From: Actinomycetota bacterium
GTDB taxonomy: Bacteria > Actinomycetota > Thermoleophilia > Gaiellales > F1-60-MAGs149
DNA: 34,388 nt
NCBI GenBank assembly: GCA_009885805.1
Contig: VFJZ01000056.1
Coordinates: 1 to 34,388 of the forward strand
Direction: 5' to 3'
A program made the position numbers and the translations under genes. This document shows positions 7,271-16,053 of this stretch, piece after piece (position 1 is the first letter of the stretch; each line of letters starts with the position of its first letter). The notes below the pieces were generated by a model. The model had not been told where the DNA came from, searched no databases, and saw only the letters and a program-made list of their open reading frames with translations.

Positions 7271-8032
7271 GTGGCCGATCCGGGACGGCTCTCACTCGAG
7301 GCGTATCGCTCGTTCTGCGCGCCCGGGGACCTTGTCGAGGTCGGTGGGTCGTTGTGCCTGCGAACGCCGAGTGCCCCCGCCGTGCCGATGCTGAACCGGG
7401 TGGTCGGCCTCGGCGTCGACCGGCCCGCGACCGAGGAGCAACTCGACGAGGTGATCGCGGTCATGGCCGGGACGACGTACTACGTCGCCGTCGAGCCGGG
7501 CGCCGAGCCGGCCACGATCGAGGCGTGGCTCGTCGCGCGAGGATTCGAGCCCGGCTGGGGTTGGATGCGCTTCGCCCGCGATGCGAGCCCGGCGCCCGCC
7601 GTCGAGACGTCGCTCGACGTCCGCCGGATCGGCGCCGGCGACGGTCACGCCTTCGCCGAGGTCGTGCGCTCGGCGTACGGTCTGCCGGCCGAGGTCGCGG
7701 CGCTCCTGTGCGATCTGCCCGGGCGGGAGGGCTGGGCCTGCTGGCTCGCCACGGCAGCGGGTGAGCCGGCCGCCGCGGGCGCCCTGGTCGTCCGCGGCTC
7801 GGCCGCCTACCTGGGCCTCGGCGCGACCGTTTCGGAGCATCGCGGCAAGGGCGGGCAGGGTGCGATCTTCGCGGCGCGGATCGAACACGCACGCACCCTC
7901 GGCTGCACGATGCTCTGCACGGAGACGGGCGAGTTGCGTGACGGGCTCCCGAACGCGTCGTACCGGAACATCCAGCGGTTCGGGTTCGCGGAGCACACCG
8001 TGCTGCGCAACTGGGTTCGGCAGCCGGCGTAG
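7271..8032 (+). CDS. GNAT-family N-acetyltransferase
   Basis: A 253-aa protein. The C-terminal half carries the GNAT fold: beta4 segment AYLGLGATVSEH, then the acetyl-CoA pyrophosphate loop RGKGGQGAI (about 193-201), helix IFAARIEHARTLGC and the terminal NIQRFGF-E motif typical of these enzymes. The N-terminal half (about 1-115) looks like a degenerate second GNAT-like domain (LDEVIAVMAG, EAWLVARGFEPGWGWMRF), as in many bacterial two-domain acetyltransferases. The reading frame stays open far upstream to 6671, but that part is antisense to the remnant and the neighbouring gene. The GTG at 7271 is chosen from the -10 box spacing. The substrate is unknown. It converges with the deacetylase-like gene, with only three bases between the stops. 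Confidence 0.82.
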   Translation: MADPGRLSLEAYRSFCAPGDLVEVGGSLCLRTPSAPAVPMLNRVVGLGVDRPATEEQLDEVIAVMAGTTYYVAVEPGAEPATIEAWLVARGFEPGWGWMRFARDASPAPAVETSLDVRRIGAGDGHAFAEVVRSAYGLPAEVAALLCDLPGREGWACWLATAAGEPAAAGALVVRGSAAYLGLGATVSEHRGKGGQGAIFAARIEHARTLGCTMLCTETGELRDGLPNASYRNIQRFGFAEHTVLRNWVRQPA

Positions 8033-8035
8033 CGG

Positions 8036-8983
8036 CTACAGCCAGCGCTCGCTCGGTTGCTGCTCGATGAAGTTCGTCGCGATGTCGAGTCGCCGCGCGA
8101 ACCAGACGTCGCCGAGCGACTGGGCGTAGTCGATGAAGCGCGCCAGCGCGTCCGCTCGCGCGGGGTTGCCGGTGATGCGCGGATGCAGGCCGATCGACAT
8201 CATCCGCGACACGTCGTCGCCGTCGTTGCGAAGCCGGTCGACGTGCGCCTTCGCCGTCGCGAAGAAGTCGTCCGGGCTCGAGTATCCCTGGGCGAGGACG
8301 TACCGCGCGTCGTTCACGACGAGCCCGTACGGGACGACGAGGTGCGGCTTGCCCGAGACCCGCGTCCAGTACGGCAGGTCGTCGCTGTAGCAGTCCGAGT
8401 CGTAGACGAACCCGCCCTCCTCGACGACGAGCTCGCGCGTATTGACGCTCATCTCGCGGCAGTACCAGCCGAGCGGGCGAGTGCCGACAGTGCGCTCGAT
8501 CGAGGTGATCGCACGCGCGATCGCCTCGCGCTCCTCCTCGCGCGTCATCTCGAAGTGGTTCGACCAGCGGAAGCCGTGGCTCGCGGCCTCGTCGCCGCGC
8601 GCCGAGAGCTTCTTCGCAACCTCGATGTTCCGCTCGAGCGCGACCGCGGCGGCGAAGAAGGTGACGGGGATCCCGGCGGCGTCGAACACCCGGAACATCC
8701 GCCAGATGCCGGCGCGGGTGCCGTACTCGTACATCGACTCGACGGCGAGATCGCGCTGATCGTCGAGCTTGAACGGCAGCTCGTAGAGGATGTCGTTCTC
8801 GCCGTCACCCATCGCGAACGTCTTCTCGGAGCCCTCCTCGTAGTTCACCACGATCTGCACGGCGACGCGCGCGCCGTTCGGCCAGCGCACCTTCGGCGGA
8901 TGCTCGCCGTAGCCGACGAGCTCTCGGGGCGGGCCGGGGACGGGCTGGTCATCGGTGGCGAAGAACTTCGGGTCGAGCGTCAT
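8036..8983 (-). CDS. polysaccharide deacetylase-fold hydrolase, PuuE allantoinase-like
   Basis: A 315-aa NodB/PuuE-type enzyme. Visible landmarks are VQIVVNYEEGSE near the N-terminus, the metal/His motif HGFRWSNH, WYCREMSVNTRELV, DSDCYSDDLPYW, and near the C-terminus SIGLHPRITGNPARADAL followed by VWFARRLDIA. This pattern is closer to cofactor-independent allantoinase (PuuE) and related amidohydrolases than to cell-wall deacetylases, and there is no signal peptide. The start is the ATG at 8983, not the longer frame reaching 9235. It has a good AGGAG site and its ATGA overlaps the stop of the upstream aminotransferase. It is third of a three-gene unit with an amidase and an aminotransferase, suggesting hydrolysis of a cyclic ureide or similar amide. 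The exact substrate is not determined. Confidence 0.85.
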   Translation of the reverse strand: MTLDPKFFATDDQPVPGPPRELVGYGEHPPKVRWPNGARVAVQIVVNYEEGSEKTFAMGDGENDILYELPFKLDDQRDLAVESMYEYGTRAGIWRMFRVFDAAGIPVTFFAAAVALERNIEVAKKLSARGDEAASHGFRWSNHFEMTREEEREAIARAITSIERTVGTRPLGWYCREMSVNTRELVVEEGGFVYDSDCYSDDLPYWTRVSGKPHLVVPYGLVVNDARYVLAQGYSSPDDFFATAKAHVDRLRNDGDDVSRMMSIGLHPRITGNPARADALARFIDYAQSLGDVWFARRLDIATNFIEQQPSERWL

Positions 8984-10119
8984 CGGGCTTCTCCTCGGTC
9001 GACGATGCAGTCGCGGATCAGATTGACAAGGCGCGCGGCGCCGGCCTCGATCTCGGCCACGGACGGATAGCTGAACGCGAGACGGGCCGTCGCGCGCCGC
9101 GGCTCGGCCGCGAAGAAGCCGGCGCCCGCCGAGAACGTCACGCCGACGGCGACAGCGCGTTCGGCGAGCGCTTCGCCGTCGAGTCCGCCGGGCAGCTCTA
9201 GCCAGAGAAAGTAGCCGCCCTCCGGACGCGTCCACGTCGCGTCCGGCGGCAACCCCTCGAGCGCCGCGAGGAGGGCGTCACGGCGCGGCTTCAGAAACGC
9301 GGCGAGCGTCGTCAGGTGTGGTTCGAGGTCGCCGGCGGCGAGGAAGGCGTGGAGCTGCGCCTGCGGGAGCAGCGGCGGCGAGACGTACAGCCGGGAGGCG
9401 GCCTCCGTCAGCTGCGCGACCAGGCCGGGCGGAAGCACCAGGTAGCCGGCGCGCAGGCCCGGCGCCACCGACTTCGAGAACGACGACGCGAAGATCGCCA
9501 GGTCGGGCCGGCCCTGCTCGCGGAAGAGGTCGTGCAGGTACGGCTGCGGCGTGCCGTCGATCCGCACCAGCCCGTACGGGTCGTCCTCGAAGACGGTGAG
9601 GTCGTGCTCGATCGCGATTGCGACGAGCGCGCGGCGCTGCTCGAGGTCGAGGGTGGTGCCCGTCGGGTTGTGGAACGTCGGCAGCACGTAGAGGAGCGCC
9701 GGCCGGTCGGCGCCCGAGGCGAGCGTGGCCAGGCGGTCGAGGTCGAGTCCGGCGCCGCTTCGCGGCACGGTCAGGACCGCTGCGTTCGCGTCGGCGAGGG
9801 CGTGGAGCATCCGGTCGTAGGTCGGCGCCTCGACCGCGGCCGAGCGGCCGGCGCAGAGCGTGCGCACGACCAGGTTCAGGCCGATCAGCGAACCGGGAGT
9901 GACGAGCACCTGGGAGGCGGCGACGCCGTGCCGGGCCGCGATCCACTCCCGCAGCGGCTCGTAGCCGGCCGGCGCGCCGTAGTTCAGCGCCACGCGCCCG
10001 TGGTCGAGCACCGCCTGCCGGGCGCACTCGGCGAGCCGTTCGAGCGGGAACATGTCCGGCGACGGGACGCCGCGGGCGAACGAGATCGTGCCGGCCGCGG
10101 GCAGGACCGAGAGTGTCAT
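8980..10119 (-). CDS. class I/II PLP aminotransferase (2-aminoadipate aminotransferase/MocR-catalytic-domain type)
   Basis: A 379-aa fold-type I aminotransferase. The PLP lysine is in ASSFSKSVAPGLRAGY, YVLPTFHNPTG carries the conserved Asn-Pro, FEDDPYGLVR holds the Asp/Tyr that contact PLP, and ARLAFSYPS contains the carboxylate-binding Arg region. It lacks the N-terminal winged helix of MocR regulators, so it is an enzyme rather than a regulator; the closest known type is the LysN/2-aminoadipate group with broad amino-acid specificity. It begins seven bases after the amidase gene and ends in a 4-bp overlap with the deacetylase-like gene. In this operon it probably moves the amino group released or exposed by the other two enzymes; that role is inference. 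Confidence 0.9.
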   Translation of the reverse strand: MTLSVLPAAGTISFARGVPSPDMFPLERLAECARQAVLDHGRVALNYGAPAGYEPLREWIAARHGVAASQVLVTPGSLIGLNLVVRTLCAGRSAAVEAPTYDRMLHALADANAAVLTVPRSGAGLDLDRLATLASGADRPALLYVLPTFHNPTGTTLDLEQRRALVAIAIEHDLTVFEDDPYGLVRIDGTPQPYLHDLFREQGRPDLAIFASSFSKSVAPGLRAGYLVLPPGLVAQLTEAASRLYVSPPLLPQAQLHAFLAAGDLEPHLTTLAAFLKPRRDALLAALEGLPPDATWTRPEGGYFLWLELPGGLDGEALAERAVAVGVTFSAGAGFFAAEPRRATARLAFSYPSVAEIEAGAARLVNLIRDCIVDRGEAR

Positions 10120-10126
10120 CGGCGGC

Positions 10127-10795
10127 TCACGCGCTCCAGATTCGCAGCACGTCGTCCGAGGAGGCGATGTCGAAGCGGTGCCGCATCAGCAGCATCGACG
10201 CGTCGTGTTGCGCCCGATCGTCGCTCGCGACACAGTCGTCGGCGATGACGACGTAGTAGTCGTTGAACATCGCGTCGCGCGCGGTCGACTCGACGCAGCC
10301 CTCGGTGGTGCAGCCGCTCACGACCACGGTGGCGACGCCGTTGCTCCGCAGGAGCAGATCCAGGTTCGTGCCCCAGAACCCGCTCGAGCGGTACTTCTTG
10401 ACGACGAGGTCGCCCGGCGCCGGCGCGAGCTCGGGGAGAATCTCCTGGCCGGGCGATCCGTCCAGCGTGTAGCCGAGCGGCTCGCCCGAGCGCTGGCTAG
10501 CGAGATGCAGGCGCAGGTTGAAGCGGATCTGCGCGGGCGAGTCGCTCAGGCGCCCCGGCAGCACGGTCATCTGGACGAAGACCACGAGCACGCCGGCGGC
10601 ACGGGCGCCCTCGACCAGTCCGGCGATCCGCGGGATGACCGGCGGGTACATCGACAGGTCGACGCCGAGCCGGTCGAAGCTGCCGCCCGGCTCGCAGAAG
10701 TCGCGCTGCATGTCGATCACGAGGAGCGCGGCGTGCCGCGGATCGACGAGCTCAGACAGCTCGGTGAACACCTGCTTGCCCTCGATCTCGATCAC
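10127..10795 (-). CDS. isochorismatase-fold amidohydrolase (ureidoacrylate/N-carbamoylsarcosine amidase-like)
   Basis: A cysteine hydrolase of about 222 aa. The catalytic triad is visible: Asp in LLVIDMQRDF, Lys in LVVKKYRSSGF, and Cys in SGCTTEGCVEST, preceded by the usual cis-peptide region. The insertion GSFDRLGVDLSMYPPVIPRI near the N-terminus resembles RutB and N-carbamoylsarcosine amidohydrolase, which split carbamoyl groups to ammonia and CO2. The frame is open to 10852, but the GTG at 10795 is preceded by GGTGGAA and keeps the family's normal length, so I chose it. It heads a unit with the aminotransferase (7-bp gap) and the allantoinase-like gene. True isochorismatase activity is unlikely because no siderophore genes are nearby. 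Confidence 0.87.
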   Translation of the reverse strand: MIEIEGKQVFTELSELVDPRHAALLVIDMQRDFCEPGGSFDRLGVDLSMYPPVIPRIAGLVEGARAAGVLVVFVQMTVLPGRLSDSPAQIRFNLRLHLASQRSGEPLGYTLDGSPGQEILPELAPAPGDLVVKKYRSSGFWGTNLDLLLRSNGVATVVVSGCTTEGCVESTARDAMFNDYYVVIADDCVASDDRAQHDASMLLMRHRFDIASSDDVLRIWSA

Positions 10796-10874
10796 AGTTC
10801 CACCCCGCGTCGAAGTGGGGGAATCATGCACGGCAAGCGACCGGAGCGGCAACGCGCCGCCGATCGCGGATGCG

Positions 10875-13109
10875 TCAGGCCGACTTCGGCAGCGTCCAGG
10901 CGACCGGGTCGGCCACGAGTCGGCTGATCTCGTCCGCCAGGACCGGGCGACAGAACAGGAACCCTTGCGCGAGCCGACAGCCGAGTGACTGGAGGGCTAA
11001 GCACTGCGCCTTCGTTTCGACACCCTCGGCGATGAGGTCGATCGAGAGCGCGTTGGCGAGCGTCGATACGGCGGCGACGATGCTCGTGGTTGTCGTTGTG
11101 GGCGTCTCGTGGAGGCCCGCCACGAACGTGCGATCCAGCTTCAGGGCGTCGAGTGGGAAGCGCTGGATGTACGCGAGAGACGAGTATCCGGTGCCGAAAT
11201 CGTCGAGCAGCAGCCGGATGCCTAGCGCCTTGATGTCCTCGATCCGCCCGGCGTGTCCGGGGTCATCGTCGAGCAGGATTGACTCGGTGATCTCCAGCCC
11301 GAGGAGCTCCCCGGGGAGTCCCGACTGCTCGAGGCTCGCACGGAGATGGTCGACGAGTCCGGCATCGCTCAGCTGCCGCGGCGAGACGTTGACGCTGACG
11401 CCGATCGGAGGAGCGCCGGCCCGTCCCCGGTTCCAGCGCACCGCATCCTGTGTGGCGCAGATGATCACGTTTCGACCGATCGCCGTGATCAGCCCGGTGT
11501 CTTCGGCGACGCTGATGAAGGCGTCCGGAGAGATGAGGCCGAGGGTCGGGTGGCGCCAGCGCACCAGTGCTTCGACCGCTGTGATGGCGCCGGACTGGAG
11601 CTCGACGATCGGCTGGTAGTGCACCTCGAACTCGTCCCGTTCGATCGCCACACGCAGGTCGTCCTGCTTCCTCACCCGCGCAAGCATTCGATTGCGCATC
11701 GCGTCGTCGAACACCTCGACCCGGCCGCGGCCTGCGCTCTTGGCCGCGTACATCGCCGTATCGGCGTCGCGGAGTGCCTCGTCCGGGCCGACGAGGTCCG
11801 GGCCGAACGCGATGCCTATGCTTGCGCTGAGGGTGACGTTGCCGGCGTCCCGGATCGTGAGCGGCTCGCCCAGATGCCGGAGTATGCGCAGCGCGATCTC
11901 GCGGACATCCGCCGCGTCGCCGACAGCCTGGCAGACGACCACGAACTCGTCGCCGCCGAAGCGCGCCACGACGTCGTTCGGGCGTAGGGCGTTCTGGATC
12001 CGCTCGGCGACCTCAACGAGGACACGGTCTCCCAGGCCGTGGCCGTACGTATCGTTCACGTCCTTGAAGTTGTCGAGATCGATGAAGAGCGCCGCTGTCT
12101 GCAGACCCTCATCGCGCCCACGCGCCAGCGCGAGTCGCAGGCAGTCGCCCAGGAGGGCGCGGTTCGGGAGTCCGGTGAGGGCGTCGTAGGTTCCCTGGTA
12201 GCGGATCGCTGCGTCTGCCCGATCCCGTGCGACTGCGGCCGAGATCGTCGTCACGACCGACGTCAGAAATCCCACGTCGTCGGTGTCGAAGTGGCCGGCA
12301 TCCCGTGAGAGCGCCTCGATGAAGCCCCAGACACCTGACTCGCCTGCGATCGGCACGGCAATGGCGCTTCGCGCTCCGAACCGCGCAATCCGATCCCGCC
12401 GGGCGGTCGTTGCGGTCTCGAGGTCGTCGACGACGACGGGCGCATCTCGTTCGGTCGTCGCCGCCACGATGCCCGGGCGCTGCGGCAGCCCCTCCGGCGT
12501 GACGGCCGAGGCGACGATGCCGACGCCCGCCCGGAGGAGCCCCTCGCCGGCCTCGGTGGTCTGCCAGATACCCACGCCGTCGCAGGCGAAGGCGGCGGCG
12601 ACGGCGCCGGCGGTCTCGTGGAGCGCCTCGGGAAGCAGCATGCCCAGGATCCGTTCGCCGATCGGTCGCAGCGTCCCCTGCCGCTCTGCCCGACCGATCG
12701 CGAGTTTCTCGGTACGCGCAAGTTCGTCCGTCGCACGCCTGCGCTCGGTGATGTCGACCACAACGCCGGTGACGAGGAGCCCCGTGTCGGACCGTACCGG
12801 ATGCATCTGGTCCCACACCCACCGCACCCGGCCATCGAAGCCCACCAGCCGGTACTCCAGTTCGGTCGGGACGGCGCGGAGGAGCTGTCCGAAGCTCGCG
12901 TCGTACGCCTCCCGGTCGTCCGGGTGGATCGCCTTGTCGTACGCCTCCTCGGGCGACAGTTCGGGAGGGTGGTTGCCTATCAGAGCCTCCAGACCAACGA
13001 ACTCATTGCAGACGTACGTCTCGTCGGGGAAGATCTCCAACTCGTAGAGCATGATCGCGACGACGCCTGCGATTCGGCGGATGACGCTGCTGTCGCTGTC
13101 GTAGCCCAC
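10875..13109 (-). CDS. PAS-GAF-GGDEF-EAL cyclic-di-GMP turnover protein
   Basis: A 744-aa multidomain protein. A PAS domain with PAC tail (about 20-125, ending VTGVVVDITERR) precedes a GAF domain (about 155-298). GGDEF (about 305-470) has an intact GGDEF at 385-389 and an RxxD inhibitory site (RPND) exactly five residues before it. EAL (about 485-735) has intact EAL at 513-515, NVSPRQL, EITES, the DDFGTGYSSL loop at 636-645 and EGVET. Both synthase and phosphodiesterase sites look competent, so it may switch direction by sensing through PAS and GAF. No transmembrane segment is present. A run of five Thr (671-675) lies between EAL helices. The GTG at 13109 is used, but the frame remains open to about 13215 with no ATG, and a decayed IS1380 lies just upstream. 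The N-terminus may therefore be truncated. Confidence 0.9.
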   Translation of the reverse strand: MGYDSDSSVIRRIAGVVAIMLYELEIFPDETYVCNEFVGLEALIGNHPPELSPEEAYDKAIHPDDREAYDASFGQLLRAVPTELEYRLVGFDGRVRWVWDQMHPVRSDTGLLVTGVVVDITERRRATDELARTEKLAIGRAERQGTLRPIGERILGMLLPEALHETAGAVAAAFACDGVGIWQTTEAGEGLLRAGVGIVASAVTPEGLPQRPGIVAATTERDAPVVVDDLETATTARRDRIARFGARSAIAVPIAGESGVWGFIEALSRDAGHFDTDDVGFLTSVVTTISAAVARDRADAAIRYQGTYDALTGLPNRALLGDCLRLALARGRDEGLQTAALFIDLDNFKDVNDTYGHGLGDRVLVEVAERIQNALRPNDVVARFGGDEFVVVCQAVGDAADVREIALRILRHLGEPLTIRDAGNVTLSASIGIAFGPDLVGPDEALRDADTAMYAAKSAGRGRVEVFDDAMRNRMLARVRKQDDLRVAIERDEFEVHYQPIVELQSGAITAVEALVRWRHPTLGLISPDAFISVAEDTGLITAIGRNVIICATQDAVRWNRGRAGAPPIGVSVNVSPRQLSDAGLVDHLRASLEQSGLPGELLGLEITESILLDDDPGHAGRIEDIKALGIRLLLDDFGTGYSSLAYIQRFPLDALKLDRTFVAGLHETPTTTTTSIVAAVSTLANALSIDLIAEGVETKAQCLALQSLGCRLAQGFLFCRPVLADEISRLVADPVAWTLPKSA

Positions 13110-13298
13110 ACCACGATCGGTATCGGCGAGATTGCGTAGCCGCTCAAGCCCGGATTCGTCAGCAAGGGTTGTCGCGGGTGGTCTCGGGGTAGCGGGTGAT
13201 GTCCGCCTGAGCAGGGATTATTCGGGTTGTCGAAACTCGAATGCCCAGCCCAGGAGGACTCACCTTGCGGGTGAACGCTACAGCGCGGATCGGGCGTA

Positions 13299-13848
13299 TG
13301 AAACTGGTCGCCGACGGCGACGGGTTGACAGTGCCGGCACCGCCGCGGTCGCCGAGTTGGCGGACCGCGTCGGGTTGACGGCGGAATTGTCGGCCGCGTT
13401 GGCGGGTCGCACGCAGCGGCGCTCGTCGGTCGATGGCGGCAGGGTGCTGCGTGATCTGGTGGTGATGCTGGTCGATGGCGGCGACGCGGTCTCTGACCTG
13501 GCGGCGTTGCGTGACCAGCCGGAGTTGTTCGGCCGGGTCGCGTCTTCGTCGAGCGTCGCGCGGGTCGTGGCGGCGGTCGGTGCGGATGAGCTGGAGGCGA
13601 TCCGTGAGGCGCGCGGCGCCGCCAGGAGGCGGGCCTGGCGGCTCGGTGCGGCGCCGGAGCGGATCACGATCGACGTCGACGCGTCGCTGGTGACGAGCCA
13701 TTCGGACAAAGGAGGGCGCCGCGCCGACCTACAAGCGCGGCTTCGGGTTCCATCCGATGCTCGCCTTCTGCGCGGAGACGCGCGAGGCGGTGGCCGGGAT
13801 CCTGCGGCCCGGCAACGCCGGCGCGAACACCGCCCCGTCGACTCAAAT
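13299..13848 (+). pseudogene. decayed IS1380-family transposase, N-terminal half
   Basis: Blocks typical of actinobacterial IS1380 transposases appear in order but in different frames: MKLVADGDGLT (from 13299), then AVAELADRVGLTAELSAAL, GGRVLRDLVVMLVDGGDAV, ITIDVDASLVTSHSDK, and after a one-base insertion near 13708 TYKRGFGFHPMLAFCAETR and GILRPGNAGANTA. One frameshift lies near 13325 and another near 13708. Homology stops near 13848, so the catalytic C-terminal half is lost. The flank 13166-13260 looks like the element's left end, but I cannot define inverted repeats. From 13849 to 13981 there is no gene. The remnant lies between the 5' end of the GGDEF-EAL gene and the 3' end of the six-gene operon. 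Confidence 0.75.
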
Positions 13849-13981
13849 CGAACACCCCGACGACGTCACCGACCGCTCGCGAGCGCCGAACACGAGGATG
13901 CACACCCGGGCGAAGCCCGAGACCGCCACTCATGCCTCTCTTATGACGCTTCCTGGGGAATCCGGACAAGTGGGCGCGAGT

Positions 13982-14416
13982 TCATCCCGGCGGCGTCCGG
14001 CGGTAGATCGGGCCCCGTTCGAGCACCCGCTCGAGTTGGCCCTCGTGGGCGTAGTCCGGGTACGCGTCGACGCTGACGGCCGCCGCGACCTGACCCGGAT
14101 ACCCGAGCCGACGCTTGACGTCGCCATGCAGGTAGTAGCCGGCGACGACAACGGTGACGAGTGCGTCGTGCGCTGCCGGGTCGACCGCGGCGAGCCGCGA
14201 CACCAGCTCGATCGGGTCGGCGGCCTCGCCGGCCCCGTCGAGCGCGCGCCGCAGGTCGTCTGCGAGGTCGGGCCGCGACACGAGTACGACGTCGAGTTGG
14301 CGTCCGGCGATGTCGATCTCGCCGGGCCACGGTATCTCGGCGGTACCGGGGATCAGGCCGTCGGCGATGCCGCGGAGGCGGGCGCGCAGCTCCGCACTGA
14401 ACGCGGTCGCGGTCAC
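13982..14416 (-). CDS. gluconate 2-dehydrogenase subunit 3-like small subunit
   Basis: A 144-aa protein matching the small third subunit of membrane sugar/alcohol dehydrogenases. It shows LRGIADGLIPGTAEIPWPG near the start, DIAGRQLDVVLVSRPDLADDL, a middle LVSRLAAVDPAAHDALVTVV, and the family's tail GYYLHGDVKRRLGYPGQ. The GTG start at 14416 overlaps the stop of the GMC oxidoreductase as GTGA, so expression is tightly coupled. In characterised systems this subunit assists export or assembly of the flavin subunit and carries a Tat signal; here no Tat signal is seen. The usual cytochrome c subunit gene is absent. It is the last gene of the six-gene operon, its stop about 130 bases from the IS1380 scrap. 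Confidence 0.82.
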   Translation of the reverse strand: MTATAFSAELRARLRGIADGLIPGTAEIPWPGEIDIAGRQLDVVLVSRPDLADDLRRALDGAGEAADPIELVSRLAAVDPAAHDALVTVVVAGYYLHGDVKRRLGYPGQVAAAVSVDAYPDYAHEGQLERVLERGPIYRRTPPG

Positions 14417-16053
14417 GCCGGCACCGGCTGGTGGGCGCGGTTCTCGATCAGGCGATCCGCGAACCGCAGCGCCAGCGCACAGATCGTGTTCGTCGGGTTG
14501 ACGCCCCCGGCGGTGATGAACACGCTGCCGTCCGCGACGTAGAGGTTGGCGATGTCGTGCGCCCGACCCCACTCGTCGACGACCGACGTCTCCCGATCCG
14601 TGCCCATGCGGGCGGTGCCGAGCAGGTGCCAGCCGGCGCTGCGCATCTGGGTAAGCGTGTCGACGGTGTGCGCGCCGGCCTCCGCCAGCGACTCCCGAGC
14701 CCGGTCGACGTGGAAGTCGAGCAGCCGCCGCGAGTTCGCCGACGTGCGGTAGCTGACGCGCGGCGCGGCCACGCCGGAGGTGTCGACGAGCGTTTCGTCG
14801 AGCGTGACGCGGTTCTCCTCGTCGGGGAGGTCCTCGCCGAAGATGCCCCAGCTCAGGCAGTGACCGAAGCGTTCCCGCACCCGAGCGTGGTGGTCCGGTC
14901 CCCACACGGCAGCGCCGGCGCGCGCCGGCATCGCGGCGTTGATCGGCCCGCCCGTCGAGGGCGCGAGGCTCCACTTGGCGCCCCGCACGAAGCCGCGGCT
15001 GTCGTCGGTCTCGTAGAACTGCAGCGAGTGGATGCGCGAGCCGACGTTCCCGCGCCAGGTCTCGAGCGCGTCGTCGAACACGCCGGTGACGACGGCAAAC
15101 GGGTGCATCATCAGCCGTCGCCCGACGAGGCCGCTCGTGTTCGCGAGCCCGTCGGGGAACGCAGGGCAGGCTGAGAGCAGGAGCAGCCGTGCCGTTCCGA
15201 CCGCGTTCGCGGCGAGTACCACGACGTCGGCCTCGGCGCGGTCGGTCCTGCCCTCGGCGTCCACGTACTCGGCGCCGGTGAGCAGTCCGTCTGGGCCGAG
15301 CAGGAGCCGCGTCACGCGCGCGCCGGTGACGACGCGCGCCCCGAGCGCGATCGCCTGCGGCCAGTGGGTGACGTCGGTCGACGCCTTCGCGCCCTCGGGA
15401 CAGCCCTGCATGCACGCGCCCCACTGTGCGCAGGGTTGGCGTCCGGCGTACGGCGCTGAGAGGATCGCGCTCGGAGCCGGCCACCAGTGCCAGCCGAGCC
15501 GGTCGTGGGCGCGTACGACATCCATCACGCCGCGGCCGAGCGGCAGCGGCGGCAGCGGCAGTTCGGCGCCGCCCGGGTAGGCCGGGTCGCCCGCGAGGCC
15601 CGCGACCCCAACTGCCCGTGCGATCCGGTCGTAGAACGGCTCGAGGTCCTCGTACGTCAGCGGCCAGTCGTCGGCCACACCGTCGAGCGTGCGGACGCGG
15701 AAGTCGGACGGCGTCAGGCGCGGCCAGTCCCCGGCGTAGAGGACGGTCGAGCCACCGACGCCGTTGTACATCAGCGGCACGATGTCCGACTCCGAGGCGT
15801 CGATCGGGTAGTCGGCCCACCTCCCCCGTACAGTCGGATCGGCCGCCCACCGCCTCATCGCCTGCAGTTCCCAGTCGGGCTTCGGCCCGGGGTAGTCGGC
15901 GCGGTCGGGCCAGTCGCCCTGCTCCAGGCAGAGGACGCTCATGCCCGCCTCGGCGAGGCGGCGCCCGACGACGCCGCCGGCGGCGCCGCCACCGATGATC
16001 AGGACGTCGGCCCGGCCGTCTACGCGAGGAACAGGAACTGTCCGCGCTCCCAC
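14413..16053 (-). CDS. GMC-family FAD oxidoreductase
   Basis: A 546-aa flavin enzyme. The dinucleotide fold ADVLIIGGGAAGGVVGRRLAE begins near residue 15, NGVGGSTVLYAGDWPR lies near 95-110, and a cysteine cluster AQWGACMQGCPEGAK sits near 212-226. The C-terminal catalytic region has GWHLLGTARMG (active-site His) and GVNPTNTICALALR. This layout matches the large subunits of gluconate/sorbitol/glucose-fructose dehydrogenases, and the small subunit gene follows with a 4-bp overlap. It would oxidise a sugar, polyol or amino-alcohol hydroxyl and pass electrons to an acceptor not encoded here. The GTG at 16053 is the only plausible start and overlaps the glutamine-synthetase-like gene by 34 bases. 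No Tat signal is seen, so a cytosolic place is likely. Confidence 0.88.
   Translation of the reverse strand: MGARTVPVPRVDGRADVLIIGGGAAGGVVGRRLAEAGMSVLCLEQGDWPDRADYPGPKPDWELQAMRRWAADPTVRGRWADYPIDASESDIVPLMYNGVGGSTVLYAGDWPRLTPSDFRVRTLDGVADDWPLTYEDLEPFYDRIARAVGVAGLAGDPAYPGGAELPLPPLPLGRGVMDVVRAHDRLGWHWWPAPSAILSAPYAGRQPCAQWGACMQGCPEGAKASTDVTHWPQAIALGARVVTGARVTRLLLGPDGLLTGAEYVDAEGRTDRAEADVVVLAANAVGTARLLLLSACPAFPDGLANTSGLVGRRLMMHPFAVVTGVFDDALETWRGNVGSRIHSLQFYETDDSRGFVRGAKWSLAPSTGGPINAAMPARAGAAVWGPDHHARVRERFGHCLSWGIFGEDLPDEENRVTLDETLVDTSGVAAPRVSYRTSANSRRLLDFHVDRARESLAEAGAHTVDTLTQMRSAGWHLLGTARMGTDRETSVVDEWGRAHDIANLYVADGSVFITAGGVNPTNTICALALRFADRLIENRAHQPVPA

Noticed and set aside
10127-10852. Longer start at 10852 for the isochorismatase-fold gene
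   Set aside because: The extra 19 residues are low in structure and the GTG at 10795 has a better ribosome-binding site and normal family length.
13982-15850. A single 622-aa leftward protein
   Set aside because: Only the last 144 codons are protein-like; the front part is a shifted reading of the GMC gene, whose stop overlaps the GTG at 14416.
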